From assembly GCA_016839995.1 (NCBI GenBank), contig JAEOTD010000045.1:1-17385 (forward strand): a stretch of 17,385 bases of DNA, in the 5' to 3' direction. The position numbers and the translations under genes are program-made. Below are positions 1 through 7,812 of this stretch, one piece after another (positions within the stretch are counted from its first letter, which is position 1; every line of letters begins with the position of its first letter). This stretch comes from Candidatus Hermodarchaeota archaeon. Lineage in GTDB: Archaea; Asgardarchaeota; Hermodarchaeia; Hermodarchaeales; Hermodarchaeaceae. Under the pieces are notes generated by a model that saw only the letters and a program-made list of their open reading frames with translations, made no database searches and was not told the origin of the DNA.

Positions 1-2
1 AC

Positions 3-737
3 CAGCTTCTTGCAGACGCACCCACTCTCATATCACTTGCAAACGAATTTCAGGGCACTTTCTTTAATGGAACCCTACAAATCGCAGAAAATTGGAAAAA
101 GCACTCACGTAAAGACTTCCTTATTCCGCTATCTAAACAGCTTCAAGAAATTGATACTCGCGGTGACCCCGCAATCACACTTCAGCAATTTGGAACCTAT
201 TTGGATACCATTAGTCAAATCATATCAGTTATGCCCGTGTTTGTCGACGAATCTTCTGAAGTCACGGCATATTCCCCTCAAACTCTCAAAGCTAACCTCG
301 GTATTATCAAACAACTTCTCGACGGTACAGAACATCTGGGTCAGTTCATTCAAATTCGTTCACAAGTGTATTCTGTTTTAATTACTGAACAAAATGCGCT
401 TTGGAATGCTGTGTTACCCGAAGAAACACCTGCTGAGCAGGTGATAATTACAATGGGCTTGAACCCTTCTCAGAATGTGAATGACCTCATTCCTAACCCA
501 TTCCCGATTGACACATTGTCACTTGCGATAGAACAAGCTGAAGAATCCCTCGCAATGTGGGAATCGGCCATCAACGCCTCCCAACCTTATCTTAACAAAG
601 CCCTTGTACTTAATCAGACTCTAAAGTCTCCCGCAGTAGCAAAGTTCCTACAGGCAGAACAACGACGCTTAGAACTCTATCAGGAGTGGCGTCCAAGAAT
701 ATTTGCGACTTTTGATACTCTGAAGCAGTCATTGTAA
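3..737 (+). CDS. Unidentified helical protein, 5' end missing
   Basis: The reading frame is open from the left edge to a TAA at 735-737, giving at least 244 residues, so the start lies outside the window. I do not recognise a family. The visible part is rich in Leu, Gln, Glu and Ala, with heptad-like spacing and no membrane segment or cysteine motif, so it is probably an all-helical soluble protein, perhaps a coiled-coil bundle. The last stretch ends LKQSL. An internal TTG or ATG could be mistaken for the start, but the frame continues without a stop up to the window edge, so an upstream start is more likely. It converges on the DUF362 gene with only 14 bases between them and has no obvious functional link to it. 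Confidence 0.7.
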   Translation, partial: QLLADAPTLISLANEFQGTFFNGTLQIAENWKKHSRKDFLIPLSKQLQEIDTRGDPAITLQQFGTYLDTISQIISVMPVFVDESSEVTAYSPQTLKANLGIIKQLLDGTEHLGQFIQIRSQVYSVLITEQNALWNAVLPEETPAEQVIITMGLNPSQNVNDLIPNPFPIDTLSLAIEQAEESLAMWESAINASQPYLNKALVLNQTLKSPAVAKFLQAEQRRLELYQEWRPRIFATFDTLKQSL

Positions 738-751
738 CTTTTCAGGATACA

Positions 752-1561
752 TTACTTCTTCTTCAATGCAGTTACAATTTTCTTCTGAATTTCCTCAAAA
801 TCACAGCCTACAATCTCAATCTTGTCAAGATCCGCTTCCCCAAATCCTCGTTCCTTTGCTTTTTGAACCATCAGCATTTTCTTTGGATTCTTACCCATCA
901 ATGCAAAAGCTACAGCATCAACGGCAACCGCGTCTCTTCCTACTAGGAACACATTGATTGGAACCCGGTTTTCCATTTTGGCCGCGGGACTTGGAAATGC
1001 ATAGGTGCCATCAATTACCGCTAAATCAATTCCACCTACGGCTCCGAATAAATCGAGAACGACGTTCTCCAAATTCTTGTGATACACGGCTTTCTTTCTC
1101 ATTGGGGGTAATCCAAAGAGGTTCTTAATTACAGATCCCCTTGAATACCGTCGCAAAGTATGTGAGCTAATTAGTACACGGTTTTCAAATAGCAGGTGTG
1201 AGAGTTCCATGGCTTCTCCTGCAATTTCTACAGTTTTGGTTTCAGTATCCTCAGAGAGATTGAAAGGTACAACACGGTCTGTAAACATATCTTTCCAAAT
1301 CTGCAGGCGTTCAGTTGCCGTCCCACGGTAGTTATCGGATTCAATCAACCAAATTTTCGGGGCTTTTGGAAAACTATCAACGATAGCCTGTGCCACAGGC
1401 AAGGTTGTATAGGCTTGTTGTTTCGGTTCAAACACTCCTAGTTTGTACAGTACTTCCCGTTTGGGCGTATTGAGGTCTGGAATTCCACCGAGTAATATTA
1501 GTGCCTGCTGAAAGGACGCCGTGACATCCTTTCCCAGTTCCATTAGCGCTACTTTGACCAT
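752..1561 (-). CDS. DUF362 domain protein
   Basis: The 269-residue product matches the DUF362 family. Key features are a central S-x-T-x-R-R segment followed by GSVIKNLFGL (about 143-152), then PPMRKKAVYHK, a DLFGAVGGIDLAVIDG block (about 170-185), and VFLVGRDAVAVDAVA (about 205-219), where DUF362 proteins carry a conserved Asp-Ala-Val core. Many family members carry a C-terminal ferredoxin domain; this one does not and ends in a Lys-rich tail. The biochemical role of DUF362 is unsettled; it is often found in anaerobes beside iron-sulfur proteins. The ATG at 1559-1561 is preceded by an AAGGA-like site on the minus strand. The gene is divergent from the phosphatase gene, and about 106 bases between them must hold both promoters. 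Confidence 0.85.
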   Translation of the reverse strand: MVKVALMELGKDVTASFQQALILLGGIPDLNTPKREVLYKLGVFEPKQQAYTTLPVAQAIVDSFPKAPKIWLIESDNYRGTATERLQIWKDMFTDRVVPFNLSEDTETKTVEIAGEAMELSHLLFENRVLISSHTLRRYSRGSVIKNLFGLPPMRKKAVYHKNLENVVLDLFGAVGGIDLAVIDGTYAFPSPAAKMENRVPINVFLVGRDAVAVDAVAFALMGKNPKKMLMVQKAKERGFGEADLDKIEIVGCDFEEIQKKIVTALKKK

Positions 1562-1667
1562 GGTCGATTACGTCCTTAACATCAAAGATGAAACGTCTCT
1601 AAGCATCCATTGAGGATTAAAAATCTATTTACCCTCCCCCGTGGTTTTCTCCATTGTGTGGAATCCC

Positions 1668-2126
1668 ATGACGGAAACCTGTGGCTTCTACTGGTTGATA
1701 GAAGGAAAACTTGCTGGATCAGGGTATCCTGGTCAATGTCTGGGCTGGCTATACGATACACAGGGCATCCGTGCAATCCTTTCCCTCCAACCACTCACCC
1801 CAGACGATATGCTCCGAGCCCAACAACTAGGTCTGGAAACCAAAACGGTTGAAATCATTGATTTTACCGCAGGTTCACCCAAACAACGACAAACGGCCTT
1901 GCAAGAAATCGATTGGTTCCAAGAAAAGGGGCTCCCAACACTAGTACATTGCCAAGGAGGACTCGGACGAACAGGGATGATTCTAGCTCTCTATCTGGTA
2001 CAACGAAAGAATATGTCCCCGGAATCAGCGATAGCCCACATTCGGTGTCTACGCAACGGATCAATTGAAGCCAATACTGGACAAGAAGAAGCTATTCTTG
2101 GAACACACTCTGAGAGTGAACCTTGA
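1668..2126 (+). CDS. Dual-specificity-type protein phosphatase
   Basis: The product of about 152 residues is a small cysteine-dependent phosphatase of the archaeal DUSP type. The P-loop HCQGGLGRT gives H94, nucleophile C95 and R101. An upstream Asp (D65 in EIIDFTAGS) is placed as the general acid. The N-terminus FYWLIEGKLAGSGYPG is the usual opening of these proteins, and the C-terminal CLRNGSIEANTGQEEA corresponds to the substrate-recognition region, with Asn where homologues usually have Pro in the RPGSIE segment. I chose the ATG at 1668; an in-frame GTG at 1641 would add nine poorly conserved residues. Expected activity is removal of phosphate from Tyr or Ser/Thr of cytoplasmic proteins. 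No partner kinase is visible nearby. Confidence 0.88.
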   Translation: MTETCGFYWLIEGKLAGSGYPGQCLGWLYDTQGIRAILSLQPLTPDDMLRAQQLGLETKTVEIIDFTAGSPKQRQTALQEIDWFQEKGLPTLVHCQGGLGRTGMILALYLVQRKNMSPESAIAHIRCLRNGSIEANTGQEEAILGTHSESEP

Positions 2127-2140
2127 CTCATGTAAGGGCT

Positions 2141-3538
2141 TTAGATATCGAGCTCTTTGACGGCTTGCCGTTTAAGGAACTGACCATATCCACACTCACC
2201 GACAAATTTACCGTCTGCTACCACGATCTTTCCTCGGGAGATCGTCGTGTGCGGATATCCTTTCAGCTTCCACCCTTCAAAGGGACTCCAATCACAATTG
2301 GTTTGCAGGTCTTTAGCACGAAGAGTCAGTTTCTTTTCTGGATCAAACACAACAAGGTCCGCATCACTTCCCACTGCTATCTCTCCTTTCTGAGGATACA
2401 TTCCAAAAATTTTCGCCGGATTAGTGCTGGCTAATCGGATGAGGTGAGTTAGTGAAAAACGTCCTTTACCCACTCCTTCGGTGTAGAGAAGTGGAAACAT
2501 CGTTTCCACACCGGGTAACCCAAAGGGAATTTTTCGGAAATCTCCTTTCCACATGGCTTTTTGTTTAGTATCAAACGTGCAGGTGTCCGTGGCGACGACC
2601 TGGATTTCACCATTGATTAACCCCTGCCAAAGTCGAGTACCATCTTTTTTCTTCTTTATCTGAGGGCAGGTCGCATACAGGTGTCCGTTATCTCCTTTGA
2701 ACACAGAATCGTCGAGAAGCAGGTATTGTGGACACGTTTCCGCGTATACGTGTACTCCTCGTGCTCGAGCATCATGAACATACTGGGCACTCTCCCCTGC
2801 TGACATGTGAACAATGTACAAGCGACCCCCCGTGACTTCAGCCCATTTGATGGCTCGCTGGACCGCTTCGGATTCAGTATAATCTGGTCTGGAGAGAGTA
2901 TGCGCATAAGCTCCCCACTTTTCTTTTTCTTGAGCATATCGGTCAATGAGCATATCAAGAATATCAACGCTCTCAGCGTGGACTCCAATCATCCCCCCGA
3001 ATTTCTTGGTTTCTTCGAGGGCTTGAAAGAGCATGCCATCATCCGCCATCCAACCTTGCTCTTTGTAAATCATGAACATTTTGAAGGTGGGGATTCCATA
3101 ATCGATGACTTGTTTAATCTCTGCCTGGGTTTGTGGATTCCAATCAGTAATTGCGGCATGCAGCCCATAATCAATACAGACTTTTCCATCCGCTTCTTTT
3201 CGACGGGCCTTTACCGCTTCCAATATGGGGTGACCTTTCTGTTGAATAGCAAAATCGAGTACTGTTGTGACCCCTCCCATTGCTGCGGCTTTAGTCCCAT
3301 TCTCGAAGTCATCTGCGGAAATTGTACCGCCAAAAGGGAGTTGAAAGTGAACGTGAACGTCAATAGCGCCAGGAAACACGTACATATCCCTAGCATCAAC
3401 GATCCGTGTATCCGAATTAGCCTCTAAATTCTCAGCGATTTTAACGACTTTTTCGTCTTTTATCCCGACATCTGCGTGCAACGTATCGGTGGCTGTAATG
3501 ATTGTTCCATTTTTGATCAATAAATCCAGTTTCACCAT
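2141..3538 (-). CDS. Dihydropyrimidinase (D-hydantoinase family)
   Basis: The 465-residue product is a cyclic amidohydrolase that opens dihydrouracil or dihydrothymine to N-carbamoyl-beta-amino acids, the second step of reductive pyrimidine degradation. All binuclear zinc ligands can be assigned: H62 and H64 in DVHVHF, the lysine expected to be carboxylated K153 in TFKMFMIYK, H187 in GVHAES, H244 in IVHMS and D318 in VVATDTC. Y158 corresponds to the substrate-binding tyrosine of known dihydropyrimidinases. Length matches the family. The C-terminal SPFEGWKLKGYPHTTISRG block is also typical and argues against dihydroorotase. The ATG follows a GGGA site. The gene lies divergent to the beta-ureidopropionase gene, which acts on its product, so the two probably share a control region. 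Confidence 0.93.
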   Translation of the reverse strand: MVKLDLLIKNGTIITATDTLHADVGIKDEKVVKIAENLEANSDTRIVDARDMYVFPGAIDVHVHFQLPFGGTISADDFENGTKAAAMGGVTTVLDFAIQQKGHPILEAVKARRKEADGKVCIDYGLHAAITDWNPQTQAEIKQVIDYGIPTFKMFMIYKEQGWMADDGMLFQALEETKKFGGMIGVHAESVDILDMLIDRYAQEKEKWGAYAHTLSRPDYTESEAVQRAIKWAEVTGGRLYIVHMSAGESAQYVHDARARGVHVYAETCPQYLLLDDSVFKGDNGHLYATCPQIKKKKDGTRLWQGLINGEIQVVATDTCTFDTKQKAMWKGDFRKIPFGLPGVETMFPLLYTEGVGKGRFSLTHLIRLASTNPAKIFGMYPQKGEIAVGSDADLVVFDPEKKLTLRAKDLQTNCDWSPFEGWKLKGYPHTTISRGKIVVADGKFVGECGYGQFLKRQAVKELDI

Positions 3539-3602
3539 CTGTCCCTTCTTCAGGTTTCATCCCCTTTTTACCATTTATTGCTTTGGGAAATGCCTAAATC
3601 AG

Positions 3603-3608
3603 TATAAA
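3603..3608 (+). promoter_or_regulatory. TATA box of the beta-ureidopropionase gene
   Basis: TATAAA lies 37 bases before the chosen ATG (3645). The predicted transcript start near 3631 leaves a short leader containing GGGTGA at 3634-3639, a good Shine-Dalgarno match five bases before the ATG. The opposite strand of this 106-base gap must also hold the dihydropyrimidinase promoter; an AATAAA-type element around 3573-3582 is a candidate. Confidence 0.55.
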
Positions 3609-3644
3609 CCTAGTTCCTTGTACAATTCATGTTGGGTGAAAACC

Positions 3645-4511
3645 ATGCGAAAGGTCCGGATTGGTTTGGTGCAAGCACGTTGGGAAGGCAGTGTATCAGA
3701 TGAGAAAGAAATTCGAAAGAACGTTGAAAAAATGATTCAAAAACACGAAGCTTATGCTGAAACCGCTTCAAAGGAAGGAGTTCATATACTTTGTTTTCAG
3801 GAGCTTTTCTTCGGCCCGTATTTCTGTGCAGAACAAAAACCGCTCTGGTATAAATTCGCTGAACCCATACCTGGTCCTTTGAGTGATCGAATGAGCAAAC
3901 TCGCAAAAAACAATAATCTCATTCTGATTGCCCCGATGTATGAAGAGGAACTAGCCGGCACTTATTACAACACGGCAATAATTTTCGATAATACAGGAAA
4001 GCTTCTTGGAACATATCGGAAAACTCATATTCCCCATCTTGGTCCCGGCTTTTGGGAGAAATACTATTTCAAACCCGGAAATCTAGGATATCCCGTCTTT
4101 GAAACGATGTACGGAAAAATTGGTATCTATATCTGCTATGATCGACACTTTCCTGAAGGCGCTCGAGCTTTGGGATTAAATGGTGCAGAAATTGTGTTCA
4201 ATCCATCTGCCACCGTTCAAGGTCTCTCAGATCACCTTTGGAAACTCGAACAACCTGCTCACGCTGTTGCCAATGGTTATTTCATTGCAGCCATTAACCG
4301 TGTGGGTGAGAGTCCGTGGAAAATGGGAACCTTCTATGGATCCTCGTATGTGGCAAATCCACGAGGTGAAATTGTTAAACAAGCCTCACCGGACAAAGAC
4401 GAACTTCTAATTGTTGACATCGATTTGGATATGATTAAGGAAGTCCGCTCCACATGGCAATTCTATCGAGATCGACGCCCTGATCTCTACGGGGACTTGT
4501 GTGACCCCTAG
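3645..4511 (+). CDS. Beta-ureidopropionase (N-carbamoyl-beta-alanine amidohydrolase)
   Basis: The 288-residue product belongs to the nitrilase superfamily. The catalytic triad is E53 (CFQELFFG), K126 (YRKTHIP) and C164 (IYICYDRHFPE), with the accessory Glu at E138 (GPGFWEKYYF). The segments THIPHLGPGFWEKYYF and NPSATVQGLSDHLW are characteristic of the beta-ureidopropionase/N-carbamoylputrescine amidase group. Hydrolysis of N-carbamoyl-beta-alanine to beta-alanine, CO2 and ammonia would be the third step after the adjacent dihydropyrimidinase. Sequence alone cannot exclude N-carbamoylputrescine or N-carbamoyl-D-amino acids as substrate; the neighbours favour the pyrimidine route. An upstream in-frame extension is open but not protein-like, and GGGTGA supports the ATG at 3645. 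The stop TAG interlocks with that of the convergent aminotransferase. Confidence 0.9.
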   Translation: MRKVRIGLVQARWEGSVSDEKEIRKNVEKMIQKHEAYAETASKEGVHILCFQELFFGPYFCAEQKPLWYKFAEPIPGPLSDRMSKLAKNNNLILIAPMYEEELAGTYYNTAIIFDNTGKLLGTYRKTHIPHLGPGFWEKYYFKPGNLGYPVFETMYGKIGIYICYDRHFPEGARALGLNGAEIVFNPSATVQGLSDHLWKLEQPAHAVANGYFIAAINRVGESPWKMGTFYGSSYVANPRGEIVKQASPDKDELLIVDIDLDMIKEVRSTWQFYRDRRPDLYGDLCDP

Positions 4512-5860
4512 AGCGTTTTTTCGACTTGTGTGAATGCTTTGTCGAGGATTTGGTAGGCCTCATCGATTTGACCTTTGGTGAGTTCGAGTGGAGGTTGGAT
4601 TCGGATGGCGTTTCCGTCAATTCCTCCTTTACCAATGAGCAATCCTTCTGTTTTACAAATTTCCATCACTTGGAGTAATTCGGTTGATGCCGGTTCCTTG
4701 GTCTCCTGATTTCGAACCAATTCAATACCTTGCATCATTCCTTGGCCTCGAACATCACCTACGATTTTGTGTTCCTGTTTGAGGTCATCTAACTGTTTTC
4801 TTAGGTACGCACCATTTTCAGCTGCACGTTGGAGGTAATTACTTTCCTGAATAATGTCAAGAACAGCAATGGCTCCTGCACAGGATAATGGGTTGCCTCC
4901 AAAAGTGGCGAAGCTGTCGGTGGTTGTATATTCCGCGGCAAATTCTGGGCGTGTTAAGAATCCGCCAATTGGTATCCCACTTCCAAACCCCTTCGCTAAG
5001 GTGATGATATCCGGATTGACTCCCGTATGTTGAATACCCCACCATTTGTTGCCCGTTCGACCAAATCCCGTTTGTACTTCATCACTGATATACAGTCCAT
5101 CAAACTCTTGTACAATTTCATTGGTAATCTGAAAGAATTCTGGAGGAGGTTGAATAATACCCCCAACACCTTGGATCGGTTCAACAATAAATGCTGCAAG
5201 AGCTTTGTTAGTTTGAGTTCGGATAATTTCTCGGAGATATCGTGCACATTGTATATCACATTCAGGATACTCCTTTCCAAAGGAACATCGATAGCAGTAC
5301 CCGTATGGTTGAAATCGTACACCTGGCGGATGCGCTTCGGGGACCGTACGCCATCCAGCACTTGAGAGTTCACGTGCAAGGGTTGTACGCCCGTGATACG
5401 CGTGAGTACACGCCACCACGTATGGGTTGTTTTTGAATTTACGCGCCATGAAAAGGGCACTTTCATTAGCCTCTGAGCCACTATTCACAATAAATGACTG
5501 TGTTAGTCCTTTAGGCGCAATTTCTGCTAACCGTTTTGCTAATAATGCATAAGGAATTGTTGAGTACAATGAACTTGTATAGACTAATCGATCAAGCTGC
5601 CATTTTAATGTCGCAACAAACTTCGGGTGAGTATATCCAGTAATTGTAGTACAAATGCCTGCAAACAGGTCAATGTATTGTTTCCCTTGGGCATCTTCAA
5701 GGGTTGCACCTTCACCGCGAATAAAAAGTAATGGGTTTTCATAATAGTGTGAAACGGCGGGAACAACATGTTTCTTTTCCATTTCTAGAATTTGTTTAGT
5801 GGAATAGGCTTTGCGTAAATCTTCGGGAATGAGCTTCTCATCCATGGTAGTCAACTCCAT
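4508..5860 (-). CDS. Class III aminotransferase, probable beta-alanine/omega-amino acid transaminase
   Basis: This fold-type I PLP enzyme of about 450 residues resembles 4-aminobutyrate and AGXT2-type transaminases. Visible sites (numbered from a start six bases-in-frame upstream, so subtract one from the ATG at 5860) are VNSGSEANESA (126-136), HAYHGRT (154-160), the cofactor Asp D261 in DEVQTGFGRTG and PLP lysine K291 in LAKGFGSGIPIGG. A CYRC-x8-C-x3-C cluster (C190, C193, C202, C206) sits between the large-domain motifs and is seen in a subset of this family. In context it most likely moves the amino group of beta-alanine to an oxo-acid, giving malonate semialdehyde. The ATG at 5860 is used; an ATG at 5845 preceded by GGAG is an equally credible start. 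Confidence 0.88.
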   Translation of the reverse strand: MELTTMDEKLIPEDLRKAYSTKQILEMEKKHVVPAVSHYYENPLLFIRGEGATLEDAQGKQYIDLFAGICTTITGYTHPKFVATLKWQLDRLVYTSSLYSTIPYALLAKRLAEIAPKGLTQSFIVNSGSEANESALFMARKFKNNPYVVACTHAYHGRTTLARELSSAGWRTVPEAHPPGVRFQPYGYCYRCSFGKEYPECDIQCARYLREIIRTQTNKALAAFIVEPIQGVGGIIQPPPEFFQITNEIVQEFDGLYISDEVQTGFGRTGNKWWGIQHTGVNPDIITLAKGFGSGIPIGGFLTRPEFAAEYTTTDSFATFGGNPLSCAGAIAVLDIIQESNYLQRAAENGAYLRKQLDDLKQEHKIVGDVRGQGMMQGIELVRNQETKEPASTELLQVMEICKTEGLLIGKGGIDGNAIRIQPPLELTKGQIDEAYQILDKAFTQVEKTL

Positions 5861-5896
5861 CAAAGGGAACTATGACTATGTGTGTTCGCCTTAAGG

Positions 5897-5904
5897 TTTT
5901 ATCT
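5897..5904 (-). promoter_or_regulatory. TATA-like box of the aminotransferase gene
   Basis: On the minus strand this reads AGATAAAA and lies about 37 bases before the ATG at 5860. A transcript start near 5872 would leave a short leader, compatible with either the ATG at 5860 or the GGAG-preceded ATG at 5845. Confidence 0.4.
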
Positions 5905-6007
5905 AGAAGAACTACCTAAATTTAATTAATAATGTTCTATCCAGTCACCATTACAAGTAGGACTTAGGGTAACAATAAAACGATTGAGTTTGATGGAAGC
6001 GCACAAA

Positions 6008-6499
6008 ATGTCATTTCGTGAATCAATGAATGAATACAAAAAACAGCTAACGAAGGGTGCCATTCAAGAGGCTTATCGAGGGCTGATGGACTATTTCAAC
6101 TCATTGAGATTGTATTTTCACAAGAAATATCCTGATCATTCTGTGTCTGGCAGTGTTTATTATGGATATATGGACATGACCTATTTTTCCTTCTCCCCAA
6201 AATCAATAAAACGCCAAAAATTGAAAATCGCGATAGTGTTTGTTCATGACACATTTCGCTTTGAAGTGTGGTTATCAGCAACTAACAAGACTATTCAAAC
6301 AAAATACTTGAAAATACTCAGAGACAGCGGCTGGAGCAAATACCACATTGCATCAACGACCAAAGGTGTTGATTCCATTTTAGATCACATCATAATTGCT
6401 AACCCAGATTTTGGTGATTTAGATACCCTAACGAAGCAAATTGAGCGCAGAACATTGGAATTTATTACGGATGTAGAGACCTTCTTATCTACACAATAA
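6008..6499 (+). CDS. DUF7000-like protein of unknown function
   Basis: The product of about 163 residues resembles proteins I recall as the DUF7000 family, common in Firmicutes and some methanogens. Recognisable segments are EYKKQLTKGAIQEAYRGLM near the N-terminus, SVYYGYMDMTYFSFSPKSIK, KIAIVFVHDTFRFEVWL and HIASTTKGVDSILDHI. No catalytic motif is evident and no function is known to me. The start could be the ATG at 5993 or 6008; homologues as I remember them begin close to the SFRESMNEYKKQL segment, and an AATAAAA element near 5974 would place a leaderless start near 6008. The gene is clearly more AT-rich than its neighbours and interrupts the pyrimidine genes, which suggests acquisition by transfer. 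The family name is from memory. Confidence 0.7.
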   Translation: MSFRESMNEYKKQLTKGAIQEAYRGLMDYFNSLRLYFHKKYPDHSVSGSVYYGYMDMTYFSFSPKSIKRQKLKIAIVFVHDTFRFEVWLSATNKTIQTKYLKILRDSGWSKYHIASTTKGVDSILDHIIIANPDFGDLDTLTKQIERRTLEFITDVETFLSTQ

Positions 6500-6572
6500 A
6501 ACTAACTTTGTTGCTAAACCCAACGTCTGATCCTAATCTTGGGTAAACAATTGGTCTTTGGTTGTGAATTTC

Positions 6573-7787
6573 ATGTCGAAAGGTCCTTTGGCAATCGAAT
6601 TTGCTGGGATTCCCTTTTCGAATCCCTTTATGCTTTCTTCAGCGCCACCAACACTTGATGCGAAACGTGTTATTCGCGCAGCAAAACTTGGCTGGGGTGG
6701 AGCCGTTTTAAAAACGGTGACCGAAGAGCCTACGGTAGATCCACGTACGCGTTTGGGTGTCTTACGCGAACAAGGAAAGCTCATTGGTATGAACAATATC
6801 GAACTACTCTCACGCCACCCCCTCAAAGTGTGGATAGATTCCTGGATTCCAGAAATCAAAGCTAAAGCACCTGAGGATTTTGTTGTTGTCGCCAGTATCA
6901 TGTCCAGCCCAGAGCCCGAAGGGTGGACTACCCTAGCTGAAACAATGTCTCAAACAGGTGTCAATGCCTTGGAACTGAATGTGTCGTGTCCCCATGGATC
7001 GCCAGAAAAACATATGGGGGCGTTTATCGGACAAAACCCCGATCTTGTTGAACAAGTAACCAAGGCCGCCAAGAAGGGAACGGATTTACCTATCTTTGTG
7101 AAGTTGACACCTAATGTTACCGACATCGTTCCCATTGCCAAAGCTGCAAAACGTGGTGGTGCAAATGCCCTATCTGCGATTAACACAGTCGAATCGCTCA
7201 TTGGTATTGATATCGAGACCGCAACACCATACCCATTCGCCTATGATGCGGAACTAGCCAATCCCCAAAGTACCTACGGTGGATTCTGTGGCCCCGCCGT
7301 TCGCCCCCTAGGTTTACGATTTGTATCACAAATCGCAAAAGCGCTTCCTAACATACCCATCTCTGGAATGGGAGGAATCGAAAATTGGCGAAATGCCGTG
7401 GAATACCTGATGGTGGGCGCAAGCACCCTCCAAGTCTGCACCGCTGTCATGTGGTATGGTTTTCGAATAATTCGAGACATAACCAAACATCTAACAGAAT
7501 TCATGAAAGAGAAAGGCTACAAGACGGTTGAGGAGATAGTTGGTAAAGCCCTGCCTAAAATTACGACATGGACGGCTCTTCCAAAACTGCCTCCTGTTGT
7601 CGCTTGGATTGATCCCAAGAAATGTGAGCTAGGGAAAGAATGTATCGTAGCTTGTGCTGATGCTGGGTACCAAGCTATTCGAATGGAAGGAAACCGAATA
7701 ATCGTTGACCCTGAGAAATGCGATGGCTGCGGGCTCTGTGCAGTAGTGTGTGGAGCGAATGCTGTGGAATTTGTGAAAAAGGAATAA
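6573..7787 (+). CDS. preA: PreA-type dihydropyrimidine dehydrogenase subunit with C-terminal ferredoxin domain
   Basis: The 404-residue flavoprotein would reduce uracil or thymine to the dihydro forms, the first step of reductive pyrimidine degradation. The FMN-dependent barrel shows LSSAPPT (21-27), GWGGAVLKT, N136 and catalytic C139 in ELNVSCPHGSPE, K177 in FVKLTPNVTDI and GMGGIENWRNAVEYLMVGA. The SCPHG motif and fused ferredoxin domain separate it from dihydroorotate dehydrogenase. The C-terminal domain has a complete motif C383-x2-C386-x2-C389-x3-C393. Its first motif is C351-x2-G354-x2-C357-x3-C361, so the second cysteine is missing. No PreT-like NAD(P)H/FAD subunit is present; three redox-type genes follow on the same strand. 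The ATG at 6573 is preferred over upstream TTG/GTG codons because GTGA lies five bases before it. Confidence 0.9.
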   Translation: MSKGPLAIEFAGIPFSNPFMLSSAPPTLDAKRVIRAAKLGWGGAVLKTVTEEPTVDPRTRLGVLREQGKLIGMNNIELLSRHPLKVWIDSWIPEIKAKAPEDFVVVASIMSSPEPEGWTTLAETMSQTGVNALELNVSCPHGSPEKHMGAFIGQNPDLVEQVTKAAKKGTDLPIFVKLTPNVTDIVPIAKAAKRGGANALSAINTVESLIGIDIETATPYPFAYDAELANPQSTYGGFCGPAVRPLGLRFVSQIAKALPNIPISGMGGIENWRNAVEYLMVGASTLQVCTAVMWYGFRIIRDITKHLTEFMKEKGYKTVEEIVGKALPKITTWTALPKLPPVVAWIDPKKCELGKECIVACADAGYQAIRMEGNRIIVDPEKCDGCGLCAVVCGANAVEFVKKE

Positions 7788-7812
7788 ACTTCAACTAAAT
7801 AAAGGTGCAATT

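Noticed and set aside
10..381. A 123-codon frame near the left edge as a separate gene
   Set aside because: It overlaps the frame that is open from the left edge to 737, starts with TTG and has a composition unlike a folded protein.
2807..3427. A 206-codon plus-strand frame inside the dihydropyrimidinase gene
   Set aside because: It is antisense to a gene with all catalytic residues in place and has no recognisable domain.
2141..3538. Dihydroorotase (pyrC)
   Set aside because: Length, the FKMFMIYK segment and the C-terminal block match dihydropyrimidinase/hydantoinase.
4996..5481. A 161-codon minus-strand frame within the aminotransferase
   Set aside because: It is a shifted frame over conserved aminotransferase motifs, so it is a shadow.
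6573..7787. Dihydroorotate dehydrogenase (pyrD)
   Set aside because: The SCPHG catalytic segment, SAPPT motif and fused C-terminal ferredoxin domain fit PreA, and neighbours are catabolic.
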